A DNA stretch of 46,146 bases. It comes from Vibrio aestivus (GTDB taxonomy: Bacteria; Pseudomonadota; Gammaproteobacteria; Enterobacterales; Vibrionaceae). Position numbers and translations under genes: made by a program. How positions within the stretch are numbered: the first letter of the stretch is position 1; each line of letters begins with the position of its first letter. This document shows positions 18,313-26,781 of this stretch, one piece after another. Location: positions 1-46,146 of the forward strand of contig JYJN01000091.1 of NCBI GenBank assembly GCA_003263845.1. Direction: 5' to 3'. The notes under the pieces are model-generated. The model did no database searches, had not been told where the DNA came from, and saw only the letters and a program-made list of their open reading frames with translations.

Positions 18313-19335
18313 ATGAAATTTTCCCATCAGCTAGTTATCAGTTCACTAGCTGTACTTGTTCTAAGTGCGTGTTCAAGTGATCCGTCTAGCCGTCGTCAGG
18401 CGAAAGACGATTTTGAGTATCTAGATACCCCAGCACTCACTGAATGGACGCTTCCTGAAGGTGCGGTGCCAGAATTCTATCCAAACTACAATATCCCAGA
18501 GGGCAATTACCCTGGTGGTATTGGTCGTGATGTTGATATCCGCCCGCCACAGCAAGTCCTAGAGTTGATCCCAGGTGCTCGTACTGAGCGTCAAAACGGT
18601 GAAGTAACGCTTTGGCTACTTCGAGAAGACGAAGCAAACAAGGTATGGCAGACTGCGATCACCATGATGGAAGAACGCCAAATCCCGATTCGAGAGCAAT
18701 CAGATAAGCGTATCGAGACAGATTGGGTGACATGGCAATCAGAAGATGAAAGTGTACCGCTAGGTTCTCGTTACCAAATAGAAAAGCTGTTTGCTAACAA
18801 CCGACATGGTTTCAAGATTTCACTGATTGATTGGCGTGAAAACGGCGATGTTGTGCCAGTGTCATTGACCAATAAAGAGCGCTACAACGTTCTGATGACC
18901 AACTTAGTAACGGCACGTTACGACTTGGATCTTCGTCAAGAAGCTCAGCGTAAAGCGCAAGAGCTGATTAAGTCGATACCAATTACAATGGGATCAGATA
19001 GAAGTGGCCTGCCGGTAATTATCGCGCGTACGTCTTACGATGTATTCTGGCAGCGACTGCCAGATTTGCTTCCAGCGATGGGCTTTACTCTCGAAGAGCG
19101 TAACCAGTCTCAAGGTACCGTCGTTGCGAAATACGCATCGCCAGATGATGAGTTCTGGGAAGAGGTTGGCTTGAAGCCAATTGACCTAAATGGTGGTACT
19201 TACACCTTCCTATTTGGTGATCTGGGTAACCGAACGTCGATTAACGTGACGGACTCTAGCGGAAAACCAGTGGAAGAAGAGCTTCTGGAATCAATGGTAC
19301 CGGTGCTGTCTTCTGTTGTAGACAAGCTACAGTAA
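18313..19335 (+). CDS. bamC: Outer-membrane protein assembly lipoprotein BamC (NlpB)
   Basis: Lipoprotein subunit of the BAM complex that folds beta-barrel outer-membrane proteins. The 340-residue protein has a lipobox (VLSAC at about residue 20), the long unstructured N-terminal lasso that binds BamD (residues ~25-95, with LDTPALTEWTLPEGAVPEFY), then two helix-grip domains (about 97-210 and 220-340). Ribosome site TAGGAG precedes the ATG. It follows dapA as in enterics. Ends in a strong terminator. Frame intact. Confidence 0.95.
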   Translation: MKFSHQLVISSLAVLVLSACSSDPSSRRQAKDDFEYLDTPALTEWTLPEGAVPEFYPNYNIPEGNYPGGIGRDVDIRPPQQVLELIPGARTERQNGEVTLWLLREDEANKVWQTAITMMEERQIPIREQSDKRIETDWVTWQSEDESVPLGSRYQIEKLFANNRHGFKISLIDWRENGDVVPVSLTNKERYNVLMTNLVTARYDLDLRQEAQRKAQELIKSIPITMGSDRSGLPVIIARTSYDVFWQRLPDLLPAMGFTLEERNQSQGTVVAKYASPDDEFWEEVGLKPIDLNGGTYTFLFGDLGNRTSINVTDSSGKPVEEELLESMVPVLSSVVDKLQ

Positions 19336-19359
19336 CACTCATTCAGAGCATATAAGATG

Positions 19360-19384
19360 AAAAGGGGCCTTGAGCCCCTTTTTT
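19360..19384 (+). terminator. Rho-independent terminator after bamC
   Basis: A 9-bp stem AAAAGGGGC / GCCCCTTTT with a 5-base loop and T run. Confidence 0.9.
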
Positions 19385-19495
19385 GCGTCTATGGTTTACA
19401 CGTTGGCTTACGTTCTGCTGCGAGATATGATCGAAGATATGTTAAATGACGTAAATAATGTTGTCGATGAATTCACCGTGAAAAGGGATCAACCC

Positions 19496-20053
19496 ATGAA
19501 AGTGACAACACGTTTAGCCATTGTGATGATGACTGTCTATCTCATTTCTACTTCGCTTGTACACGCGGAAACAAGCGGTTGTCCCGCGATATTGGATTCT
19601 ACTCAGCGACTGCTGAACTCGACGGACAATGTGAATCTGTGTGAGCAATACCAAGGGCAAACCTTGCTGGTGGTCAATACTGCAAGTCAGTGTGGATTCA
19701 CGTCTCAGTTCGAACAGTTAGAGGCTCTGCATCAAGAGTACAAGGACCAAGGCCTAACCGTGATAGGTTTCCCGAGTAATGATTTCAACCAAGACAGAGG
19801 CAGTGAGCAAACCACTGCGAATGTTTGTTATCTAGACTACGGTGTGACGTTTCCCATGATGGCAAGAAGCTCTCTTTTTGGTGAAGAGGCAAATCCCGTA
19901 TTTCAAACTATTCGAGACAGCTCGGGAATGAATCCAAGGTGGAACTTTTATAAATTCTTAATCAGTAATGAAGGGGAAGTGGTGGCCGCTTTTCCTAGCT
20001 CTACATCACCGAGTAGCAGCGCGTTGAAAAAGGCGATAGAAGCCCAGCTATAG
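19496..20053 (+). CDS. Exported glutathione peroxidase-family protein with altered active site
   Basis: A 185-residue thioredoxin-fold protein of the glutathione peroxidase/BtuE family. I chose ATG 19496 because it gives a clean signal peptide (hydrophobic core LAIVMMTVYLISTSLVHA); the longer in-frame start runs into the bamC terminator. The peroxidatic Cys66 is in NTASQCGFTSQFEQL and the catalytic Trp149-Asn150 in RWNFYKFL. The motif usually FPCNQF reads FPSNDF, so the resolving Cys is Ser94 and the catalytic Gln is Asp96. Another Cys at 111 could take over resolution. Probably periplasmic, removing peroxides with an unknown reductant. Convergent with the DUF2897 gene. Confidence 0.88.
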   Translation: MKVTTRLAIVMMTVYLISTSLVHAETSGCPAILDSTQRLLNSTDNVNLCEQYQGQTLLVVNTASQCGFTSQFEQLEALHQEYKDQGLTVIGFPSNDFNQDRGSEQTTANVCYLDYGVTFPMMARSSLFGEEANPVFQTIRDSSGMNPRWNFYKFLISNEGEVVAAFPSSTSPSSSALKKAIEAQL

Positions 20054-20065
20054 GGTTCTCTAGAA

Positions 20066-20305
20066 CTACTCTGATTGAGTTGAATCGGCGTCTTTGGAGG
20101 ACGCTTTCTTTTTAGCTTCAACGGCCTTAGCGTGGTCGGACAGTTTTTTGTCTAGCTCGATAAGCTTGTCTAGTTCTTGTTTGCGAGTCATCTTGGGCAT
20201 TTTTTTATTGGTCACTCGCCCTACGTACTTCATCGCGAGTAAATTACCAATGATAATCGCCATGGCTATAAATGAAATGACCCAAGGGTTGGTAATGAAC
20301 TCCAT
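20066..20305 (-). CDS. DUF2897-family single-span membrane protein
   Basis: A 79-residue protein with one N-terminal membrane helix (about residues 7-28, VISFIAMAIIIGNLLAMKYV) and a charged, coiled-coil-prone cytoplasmic tail (RKQELDKLIELDKKLSDHAK). I recognise it as the DUF2897 family of Vibrio and relatives. No function is known. It is the last gene of the arsC-like/dapE/M15 operon, 8 bp after the peptidase stop as corrected. Confidence 0.85.
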   Translation of the reverse strand: MEFITNPWVISFIAMAIIIGNLLAMKYVGRVTNKKMPKMTRKQELDKLIELDKKLSDHAKAVEAKKKASSKDADSTQSE

Positions 20306-20313
20306 AACGTCCT

Positions 20314-20986
20314 CTATTGGCTAATATTGGCGACAAATTGAGTATAGATGCTGTCAATTTCTTGATTTAGCGTGGCTGTCCCTTCTACCGCCCTTCAGAG
20401 AGCTGAGCGATTAACATAGTAGGCGTGAGTTTGTCGAGGCAAGCATTTGCGATGCTTCGGTGGCTGATGTGCCATGGCTCTGGCGCCACTCCACCTTTAT
20501 CTTCGCGATAAGGGAAGTAGAAGCCAAACTGTTCAGCATGAGTCACAAGCCATTGATAAAAATCCGATTGGTGACCAGTGAAATACTCCCATGGCTCAAG
20601 CGCTAGGCTAGTGTTTTCTGGCAAGGCATCTTTATCAAACACATCAAAGTCACTACCCCAGTGATGGCGACTTGCCCCGGCAGGGCAGACCAACGCAAAA
20701 TAGCGTATATTTTTTCTCGGTCGGTGAGCTGACTGGCATCTAAAGGTTGGCTATTGCTGTCGAGTATCGGCCGATTGCCAAGCATTTTATTATTCCATAT
20801 CGCGGCTTGGCGTTCGAAGCTACGAAAGCCACTCGCGATATGGAAGTTAAAACCAGCCTGTTGAGCAGCATTAGCCAGACGAAGAAGATCCTCAGCAACG
20901 TCTTGGTGTACAAGAAATGCCTTCTGACCCACTTTGGTATTGACTAGATGGGTTTCGGACTGCCCCGTTAACTGCTCAACATTCAT
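20314..20986 (-). CDS. M15-family D-Ala-D-Ala carboxypeptidase/VanY-like (two base losses)
   Basis: Zinc peptidase of the M15B type, acting on peptidoglycan peptides. Motifs: IASGFRSFERQAAIWNNK, SRHHWGSDFD with two zinc ligands, and EPWHISH with the catalytic Glu and third ligand. One base is missing in the C run at 20675-20678 (plus strand), restoring LPGASRHHWGSDFD. Another is missing in the C run at 20391-20393; restoring it extends the C-terminus by AVEGTATLNQEIDSIYTQFV and eight more residues to the TAG at 20314. Corrected length is about 224 residues. No signal peptide is evident, so a cytoplasmic recycling role like LdcA-type enzymes is possible. Operon with dapE 9 bp upstream. Confidence 0.87.
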
Positions 20987-20995
20987 AGTTTTCTC

Positions 20996-22137
20996 TTATT
21001 GGTCAGCGGCTAGAAGGTTCTCAAGCGTTTTCTCAAACATATCCGTCAGCTTTTCAAGGTCCGCGACGTTAACGCATTCGTTCACTTTGTGAATGGTGGC
21101 GTTAACTGGACCAAGCTCAACAACTTGAGAGCCCATGCGCGCGATGAAACGACCATCAGAAGTACCGCCAGTTGTCAGCAGTTCTGGTGTTTTGTGGTTC
21201 ACATCCGAAACCGCCTTTACAACCGCATCCAGAAGGTTGCCTTTATCCGTTAAGAATGGGTGACCACTTAGCGTCCATTTCAAATCGTAGTCTAAACCGT
21301 GAGAATCTAGTGTTGAGTGAACACGGCGTTTGATCTCTTCATCGGTAAGCTCAGTACTAAAACGGAAGTTAAACTGCACATCAAACTCACCAGGGATAAC
21401 GTTTGACGCGCCAGTACCTGATTGAAGGTTTGGAATTTGGAAGCTTGTCGGTGGGAAGAACTCATTACCATCATCCCACTTTGTTGCTGCTAGTTCAGCC
21501 AGAGCAGGCAAAGCTTGATGGACCGGGTTGTTCGCAAGGTGGGGGTAGGCCACGTGACCTTGTATACCTTTCACACGAAGATCACCCGTGATAGAACCGC
21601 GACGACCGTTCTTAACTACATCGCCAACAGCATGAGTACTTGAAGGTTCACCGACAATACACATATCGATGATCTCATTGCGCTCCATCAAGGTATCAAC
21701 CACGCGAGTCGTACCGTTGATGAATGGGCCTTCTTCGTCTGATGTGATCAGGAAGGAAATCGAACCTTTGTGATCTGGATTTTTCGCAATGAACTGTTCC
21801 ACAGCAACGATCATGCAGGCTAGAGAGCCTTTCATATCTGCAGCGCCACGACCATGTAAATGACCATCAATAACAGTCGGTTCAAAAGGAGGAGTGTGCC
21901 ATTGCTCAAGTGGACCGGCAGGCACTACATCAGTATGACCTGCAAAAGTAAACAAAGGGGCTTCGGTACCTCGGCGAGCCCAGAAATTGGTGGTATCTTC
22001 AAACACCATGACTTCAATTTCAAAGCCAAGAGCCTTTAAACGGTTAATCATGACTTCTTGGCAGCCTGCGTCCTCAGGCGTTACCGATTGGCGCTAATCA
22101 AGTCTTTTGCCAGCGCCAAAGTTGGAGTATCGGTCAT
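20996..22137 (-). CDS. dapE: Succinyl-diaminopimelate desuccinylase (one base loss near 5' end)
   Basis: M20 zinc hydrolase that releases L,L-diaminopimelate from its N-succinyl form, for lysine and peptidoglycan. The long frame lacks the start. Adding one G at about 22093 (plus strand) gives [15 protein letters not shown], then [20 protein letters not shown], the normal N-terminus, from ATG 22137. Corrected length is about 380 residues. Motifs: [42 protein letters not shown] and TGGTSDGRF. Because dapE is normally essential, the frameshift is very probably an error. It is preceded 13 bp upstream by the ArsC-family gene and followed 9 bp downstream by the M15 peptidase. Confidence 0.95.
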
Positions 22138-22150
22138 TCAAATATCCTTA

Positions 22151-22501
22151 TTATGAAAAAATTGCTGCGTATTGATCCGCTTTAAAGCCAAGGTGGTAGT
22201 CATTACCGGCGACAAGGATTGGGCGTTTAATCATTGCCGGCTGCTCGACCAACAGCTCAATCGCTGTTTCCAGTGTTAATGAATCTTTCTGTTCTTGGGT
22301 AAGTTGACGATAAGTGGTACCGCGCTTATTGACGACGTTTTCCCAACCAAGCTTCTCGCAGAAGGTTGAAACCATCGCTTTATCAACGCCTTGTTTACGG
22401 TAGTCGTGGAATGCGTACTCTTTTCCTTCTGCTTCAAGCCACTTCTTTGCTTTTTTGATGGTATCGCAGTTTGGAATACCGTACATGGTGATTGTCATCA
22501 T
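22151..22501 (-). CDS. ArsC/Spx-family (YffB-like) thioredoxin-fold protein
   Basis: A 116-residue cytosolic protein of the ArsC family, YffB subgroup. The active-site-like motif is GIPNCDTIKKAKKWLEAEG, with one Cys at about residue 12, then YRKQGVDKAMV and the cis-Pro segment IKRPILV. It lacks the extra cysteines of true arsenate reductases, and the YffB group has been proposed to act as a glutathione-dependent reductase. It is the first gene of the dapE operon, an association also seen in other gammaproteobacteria. Divergent from the winged-helix gene. Confidence 0.9.
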   Translation of the reverse strand: MMTITMYGIPNCDTIKKAKKWLEAEGKEYAFHDYRKQGVDKAMVSTFCEKLGWENVVNKRGTTYRQLTQEQKDSLTLETAIELLVEQPAMIKRPILVAGNDYHLGFKADQYAAIFS

Positions 22502-22693
22502 CTTCCCTTAATTATCTTTCTCAAGTTGATGAATCCTATCAGATGAGATCCCAGACACAAAATGTGCAAGTAATTATTTTACATAATGAAAAAAATAAGT
22601 TTCAAATCGTTACGATTGAAAAAGTATTGATCAAGCGCAAAAGGTTTCATGTCAAATTAGAAATAATGAGTCATCACAGGAAAGGAGGTATCA

Positions 22694-22980
22694 ATGGAGT
22701 TGAGTCCTGTTTTTGCAAGGCGCCTATATTTAGCTTTGCTAGTTGAGAGCTTGATAGGCCAAATGTACCAAAACTTATCGAGAGAACGGGCTGGCCTCGT
22801 CGTACTATTCAAGATGTACTCAAGGCGTTGCCTGGGATTGGTATTGAGTTGATGTTTGTTCAAGACGGGCGTCGACACAATGACGGTTATTACCAGTTAT
22901 CAGACTGGGGACCGTTTGATAGCCAATGGGTGTTGGCAAGAGAAACCGACATCGCGGAAGTATTAGGCTTTCACGCCTAG
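22694..22980 (+). CDS. Small winged-helix (HTH) protein (one base loss)
   Basis: A gene that a simple ORF scan misses because of a frameshift. It starts at ATG 22694 after an excellent ribosome site (AGGAGGT, 22683-22689). The first part reads MELSPVFARRLYLALLVESL. Adding one A near 22756 continues it as IRPNVPKLIERTGWPRRTIQ and then DVLKALPGIGIELMFVQDGR, ending WVLARETDIAEVLGFHA at the TAG 22978-22980. Corrected length is about 95 residues. The TGWPRRTIQDVLKAL segment is a recognition helix-like HTH, and GRRHNDGYYQLSDWG suits a wing. I recall similar proteins in Vibrio beside dapE but know no function. Probably a DNA-binding regulator. Confidence 0.75.
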
Positions 22981-23031
22981 CTTGTACGCATAGCCGGTCA
23001 CATCTAGAACCATACCCAGATTGAGTGAGCG

Positions 23032-23083
23032 AATGTCTCTTAGTACTGTGCACGCAGGTGCCTGTCATTAACTAAGAGACATT
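23032..23083. repeat. 12-bp inverted repeat with 28-base interior
   Basis: Arms AATGTCTCTTAG (23032-23043) and CTAAGAGACATT (23072-23083) are perfectly complementary. The interior has a small GCAC / GTGC pairing. It lies between the convergent winged-helix and ybaN-like genes, so it may be a bidirectional terminator or a small palindromic repeat element. No T run follows. Confidence 0.5.
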
Positions 23084-23141
23084 ATCAGCCCACTTACATG
23101 TCGAATGACTTCCGTCATCCACATGCCTCATCCTATCGCGG

Positions 23142-23515
23142 CTATGCTGGTTGAGCGGGAGAGGTTGGCATGCGCGCTAAATACCATGTTTCAGTCAGTA
23201 GAATCCCGCCAATAGCAGTTGAACGCTCGTTCGATCCAAAACAAACGCAATCGTTAAACAGATTGAAGTCCAGCTAAGTATCAGTATCCGTAGTTTTTCT
23301 TTGCGAGTCAGTCCTTCTTTGCTCTTGATCCGCTGAACCGTCGGGCCAAACCATTTGTGATTGATAAGCCAGAGTTCGAAGCGTCGCGACGATTTGCTGA
23401 AGCAGAACATGGCTAGCAAGATAAACGGAACTGTGGGGAGCAGAGGTAGAAAAACGCCCAAGAATCCTAGCCCAGTCGCTAGGAATCCAGTAGCCATAAA
23501 TAGTCCTTTTTTCAT
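23142..23515 (-). CDS. YbaN/DUF454-family inner-membrane protein (one base loss near 3' end)
   Basis: Small polytopic membrane protein. It opens MKKGLFMATGFLATGLGFLG and continues VFLPLLPTVPFILLAMFCFS, the DUF454 signature, then a basic loop (KSKEGLTRKEKLRILILS) and another membrane helix. The raw frame stops at 23195. One missing base near 23213-23215 restores GGILLTETWYLARMPTSPAQ, ending at 23142, about 124 residues, matching the family's length. The start lies 9 bp after the tadG stop with a GAGATGA ribosome site, so it is probably cotranscribed with the tad operon. Function unknown. Confidence 0.85.
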
Positions 23516-23524
23516 AATTTCATC

Positions 23525-24972
23525 TCATATAAAGCGAATTTTGTATTGGCGTATGCTCATACGGGCAAAAAACAGTTGTAATGCGCCTAAATCATCACCG
23601 AGTACGTAGTGATAGCGGCCGCCTGTGATTTGTGAGCATTGTTCATATTGCTGACGCTCTTCCGCGCTAATTCCTTGGTCAAACAGGATGACATCTAGCT
23701 TGATTTCATTGGCTACCATGATTGAGCAAGAGTGTTGTAGTAATTGGATAAACGCATCATCTTCTAGTCCTACGTTATTGCGACCATCTGTAAACAGAAC
23801 AATGCGCTGCTTGGGATCGGTTAAATCAAAACCAGGGTCGCGCCAAACACTGTTTTTCCAGCTGTTGTCTAGCAGGCGAAGTGCCCATATCAAGCCTTGA
23901 TCGCCACCCGTGGTATGGGTGGCGTAGTATTGCCTCGTACGCTCTCTTAAAGAGACGGTTTGGCCGCTCACTTCATGCAACGCCATTGAAGGGCAAGCAC
24001 CCGCAGTGCCAATATAACTGCCATTAGAGTGTGTTTGCGTAATCGGTAATAGATGTGTTGGAACACGCCCGCTGTTCGCTCGGTTGATCTCATCTTTTAA
24101 GTCCGGTTCGCTTAGCGGTTCATCGGGGTGATAAACCAGTAAGTCAAAGCCTTGATTTGCGTTCGCGGGAAGGTCGAGTATTTGATTGAGCATCGACGTA
24201 TTGTCGATTTTGCGTTTTACGCAGGCCCCATCACGTTGCCCTTCAACACCAAGTGGGTTTAGGAAGTCATTCGCGTAGCCATATTGGGCTGCTACCGCAG
24301 CTAAACTCGGTGGTATAGTGCGAGAGGAAGGGGTTATAAGTCTGTCTTGATAGGCTTCACCAATGTTCACATAACCAGAGTAGGGCACAAACCCTATGTG
24401 GTGGTCTTCCGCGACGATTTGCTCTCCGGTAAGAGACTCCACGAAGTCGTCAAGGATGGTTGGCATCAGCACAGACGGTTTTAATCCACCGCCAATTTTG
24501 TCTGACATAGAGCGCGACGCGTCTAATACCAAAACGGTTTCCATTGGCTCTATTTGGCGGATGAGCCGTTTTTCTACGCTTGAGGTAAATGCAGGCAGAA
24601 CAGTAGTAATAGGCTGCGTTTCCTGTTCAATCTTGAGGAACAAGTTCTCTTCATAGCCCAAATCACCAATGGTTAACGACAAATCGCCTCGGTTTTTAAG
24701 GGCATCGCTGCGGATACCTATTGGTAAGTTGTAAACGACGAAAGTCCGCGCGAGATATTGCGCTTCGTCTTCATCCACGGCGAGGCCTTCACGAGCGATC
24801 AGGGCCAATGCGTTGTCGCAGCATGATGCAGCCGAGTTTGCAGTGTGACGAGTCTGGTCGCGCTCATCGCAACCAAGAAAATTACCATGATGATGCTGAT
24901 CGAAAATAGGATCAGACCAAACACACTGCCTTGCTGGTGTTTAAGAGATTTATTCAATGTAGTCACCGTCAT
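23525..24972 (-). CDS. tadG: TadG-like pilus protein with von Willebrand A domain (one base loss)
   Basis: Last Tad-specific gene of the pilus operon. It encodes a membrane-anchored pseudopilin-like protein. N-terminal: MTVTTLNKSLKHQQGSVFGL then a hydrophobic helix (ILFSISIIMVIFLVAMSA). One missing base near 24818 separates this from ALIAREGLAVDEDEAQYLAR. A vWA domain follows, with a MIDAS-type DASRSMS (about residue 150-180) and IVLFTDGRNNVG. Corrected length is about 482 residues. The ATG at 24972 overlaps tadF by 23 bp; a TTG nearer the tadF stop is an alternative start. Likely role: anchoring or modulating Flp pili, or adhesion. Confidence 0.85.
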
Positions 24973-25615
24973 ACCAGTAACGTCTTAACGACATAGAGTC
25001 AGCAAAAAGTGGTTTGTTAATCAGGTTGGCCAACTGCCCAGCAATTCCCAATGGTTCAACACAGACAGCTACATAAACGAACTGATGATGAGCTCGGTTC
25101 TTCAAGGTCGTAGTCGAGGTAGAACTTGGCGCCGTCAGGTAGCTGTTGATCCTAACGCCTCCGGGCACAAATGGATGTAGGTTGCACGATCCTTGGCCAA
25201 TCGTTTCTGAAATTGCATATTCTTGGCTCTGAGCGATACGGGGGTCGCTGACAAACTCAAATCGCATGGCAAAACGGCTAGCATGCTCTTCTCCTACCAC
25301 CTTTAATCCCGCTTGATACAAAAATTCACTGGTCGTGGATTCTGGGCACTCGTCATATCGCAGAGCTGCCTGACTTTTGCCGCATAAAATGGACTCAAAT
25401 CTCAAGTTAAGATCATTTTGAGGTGGGGTGTCGGCCGCCAATGAACCAATGGTCACGGCCGCAAGGTGTAATCTGTCTTGGAGCAAATACAACTTTGCAA
25501 TGGCAGCGATAGACCAGATTGCGCCCATCAGTACGATGGCGGTGGCGAGTAATTCGATCATTGCAACGCCGCTTTGTTTATGGGGCAGAACTGGTTGGTT
25601 TCTCTGAGCTACCAT
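24950..25615 (-). CDS. tadF: TadF-like pseudopilin
   Basis: A 221-residue minor pseudopilin of the Tad system. A short N-terminal leader (MVAQRNQPVLPHKQSG) is followed by a Glu-containing hydrophobic helix, VAMIELLATAIVLMGAIWSI, resembling a TadV-processed pseudopilin (Gly before cleavage, Glu at about +5). The rest is a soluble domain with several Cys. It overlaps tadE by 7 bp and tadG by 23 bp, pointing to translational coupling. TadE/TadF are processed by the prepilin peptidase and needed for pilus biogenesis in Aggregatibacter. Confidence 0.88.
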   Translation of the reverse strand: MVAQRNQPVLPHKQSGVAMIELLATAIVLMGAIWSIAAIAKLYLLQDRLHLAAVTIGSLAADTPPQNDLNLRFESILCGKSQAALRYDECPESTTSEFLYQAGLKVVGEEHASRFAMRFEFVSDPRIAQSQEYAISETIGQGSCNLHPFVPGGVRINSYLTAPSSTSTTTLKNRAHHQFVYVAVCVEPLGIAGQLANLINKPLFADSMSLRRYWYDGDYIE

Positions 25616-26058
25616 TGGCTCACCTCGAAGTCAGGTTCATTTCGAGTGATGAGGTAGCTTTCATAGCGCCAGTATTTGTTCATCTCTTCGGTAAACATTG
25701 GGATAAATGGGTTGTATTGATAACTCAAGTGGTACTCAACAATATCTTGCGCAAAGCCTGTACCCTGCGAGCAGGCACTACTCAAATAGGCATTTATGTT
25801 CTGACACGCACGGGCAGTAATCTCGATTTGCTTTTCGTTAACTAGCGCATTGTCGCTAAAATACTGTTGGATCAAGCTCGCAATGGGAGTGGTTGTGTTG
25901 GTTCGTTGTTCCATCACCATTTCTCTGAACTTGAGGTCAACAATCGCTCGGCTGAGCATAAACCGACTGACTTCGATTGCCAGGAAGACGATGCTCAATA
26001 AGATGAGAAACGACATCGCGAACTCAACGGAATATACGCCTTTTTGATTTCGCATCAT
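25609..26058 (-). CDS. tadE: TadE-like pseudopilin
   Basis: A 149-residue pseudopilin. The leader MMRNQKG precedes VYSVEFAMSFLILLSIVFLA, a class III signal anchor with Glu at +5, matching the TadE family. The C-terminal domain holds a few aromatic-rich segments (YHLSYQYNPFIPMF). Its ATG overlaps the tadD stop in an ATGA arrangement, and its end overlaps tadF by 7 bp. Processed by TadV and assembled with TadF at the pilus machine. Confidence 0.9.
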   Translation of the reverse strand: MMRNQKGVYSVEFAMSFLILLSIVFLAIEVSRFMLSRAIVDLKFREMVMEQRTNTTTPIASLIQQYFSDNALVNEKQIEITARACQNINAYLSSACSQGTGFAQDIVEYHLSYQYNPFIPMFTEEMNKYWRYESYLITRNEPDFEVSQW

Positions 26059-26770
26059 GGCTCCCTGAGCTGACGAAGTTGCGCCGCAAAGCGTTCTACT
26101 TCAAATGGCGAAGAGAATTGCTCAAGTTGGCGTAGCGCTTGCTCATTGTCTTCTTGAAGCAGCGTGACAATGGCGTCGAGCATGGTGTATTGCTGCTCCC
26201 GATAGCCTAGCTCGTAAAGAATATCGAGCTGCTCACGAGCATCTTGGTATTCGCCAGATAACAGATGCGAGTAGACAAGATTACGTCTGATCTGGGTGTT
26301 AAGCGGGATTGCCTTCAACTGTTCCAGATAGATCGCTTGTGCTTCATTGTGTTGCTGCAGATAGTCGAGCGTAACACCATGTAAATTCGCCCAAGTAGCG
26401 TCTGGGGTTGGCAGTGGAATGTGTTGGAGCGCCTGTTTTGGGTTGGCGAGCTAAGATGAGTGCGAGCTAACCACAGTTGCGCCTCTTGGTGTGAGCCGCC
26501 TTCGGGTGAAACTTGAGTCAGATAGTTTTGCGCTTTTACCCATTCCCCTTGGCGGTAGTAGAGCCTGCCAAGTGCAACGCTCACATCGTCAGAGGGTTCG
26601 ATGTCGTAGAGTCGTTGGTAGAGATTAAGCGCAGACTGAAACTGCCCACTTTGCTCAGAGAGTTCCGCCACCTTGAATTGAGTTTCGCGCTCATTCGCCA
26701 ACTCGGGTGATTGAGTTTGAGCACAGGCGCTTAAGCCAACTACAAGCAGTAGGGTAAAAATGTGTTTCAT
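26055..26770 (-). CDS. tadD: TadD-like TPR lipoprotein (one base loss)
   Basis: Pilotin-type lipoprotein with tetratricopeptide repeats that helps the RcpA secretin. I start at ATG 26770: AGGA lies 7 bp upstream, and MKHIFTLLLVVGLSAC gives a lipobox. TPR motifs include FQSALNLYQRLYDIEPSDDV and VALGRLYYRQGEWVKAQNYL. One base is missing at about 26450. Restoring it continues LARTHLSLANPKQALQHIPL through DYLQQHNEAQAIYLEQLKAI and joins the second frame. Corrected length is about 238 residues. Separated from tadC by 11 bp. Confidence 0.88.
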
Positions 26771-26781
26771 GCTAAATATCC

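Noticed and set aside
22820..23068. 82-codon minus-strand ORF over the winged-helix gene
   Set aside because: Antisense shadow of a real gene and overlaps the inverted repeat. No homology seen.
23032..23083. Inverted repeat as an integron attC site
   Set aside because: The expected core sites (RYYYAAC and GTTRRRY) and integrase are not present.
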